From: an uncultured Oscillospiraceae bacterium
GTDB taxonomy: Bacteria; Bacillota; Clostridia; Oscillospirales; Acutalibacteraceae
DNA length: 5,921 nt
Direction: 5' to 3'
Assembly (NCBI GenBank): GCA_900543395.1
Contig: UQQT01000070.1
Coordinates: 1-5,921, forward strand
In this document: piece after piece, positions 5,916 through 5,921 of the stretch
How the letters are laid out: the number at the start of each line of letters is the position of its first letter
Numbering within the stretch: position 1 is the stretch's first letter
Translations under genes and position numbers: made by a program
The notes under the pieces: generated by a model
Seen by the model: the letters and a program-made list of their open reading frames with translations, nothing else
The model's database searches: none
What the model was told of the DNA's origin: nothing

Positions 5916-5921
5916 GAAAAA

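Overview
The window looks like a chromosomal segment of a gut-type Clostridia bacterium, probably Oscillospiraceae/Ruminococcaceae-like. The basis is the family mix (cytoplasmic GH3 beta-glucosidase, BspA-type leucine-rich-repeat protein, small flavin reductase), the Gram-positive style AGGA/AGGG ribosome binding sites, sigma-A type promoters and AT-rich intergenic DNA. This is inference from family composition, not a taxonomic search. Every supported gene is on the minus strand, so the window reads biologically from right to left.

Right part (5921 to 5568). There is no protein gene here. It holds a small palindromic repeat (5815-5865), then about 165 nt of closely packed complementary segments (5619-5784) that on the minus strand would fold into several hairpins, one of them followed by six T. 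One long helix there is perfect only as minus-strand RNA, through a G-U pair. Next come a promoter with a perfect TATAAT and a monocistronic flavin reductase-like gene (5064-5567).

Middle (5063 to 4686). A solitary 5S rRNA gene (4805-4920) has its own promoter with perfect TTGACA and TATAAT boxes and its own intrinsic terminator. No 16S, 23S or tRNA lies beside it. The 5S leader can form a hairpin that takes in the 5' end of the mature 5S, and part of the leader is duplicated in inverted orientation on the other side of the promoter.

Left part (4685 to 98). A probable three-gene operon: a membrane-anchored DUF4015/glycosyl-hydrolase-like protein that lacks the family's usual signature residues, a GH3 beta-glucosidase with a fibronectin-III-like domain and a C-terminal extension, and a membrane-anchored leucine-rich-repeat protein whose start overlaps the GH3 stop. 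A plausible reading is a surface carbohydrate-contact function coupled to intracellular oligosaccharide cleavage, but the two membrane proteins have no assigned substrate.

Left edge (97 to 1). A GC-rich hairpin terminator directly abuts a second copy of the palindromic repeat, in inverted orientation to the copy at the right end. The two copies differ in the stem by a compensated base pair.
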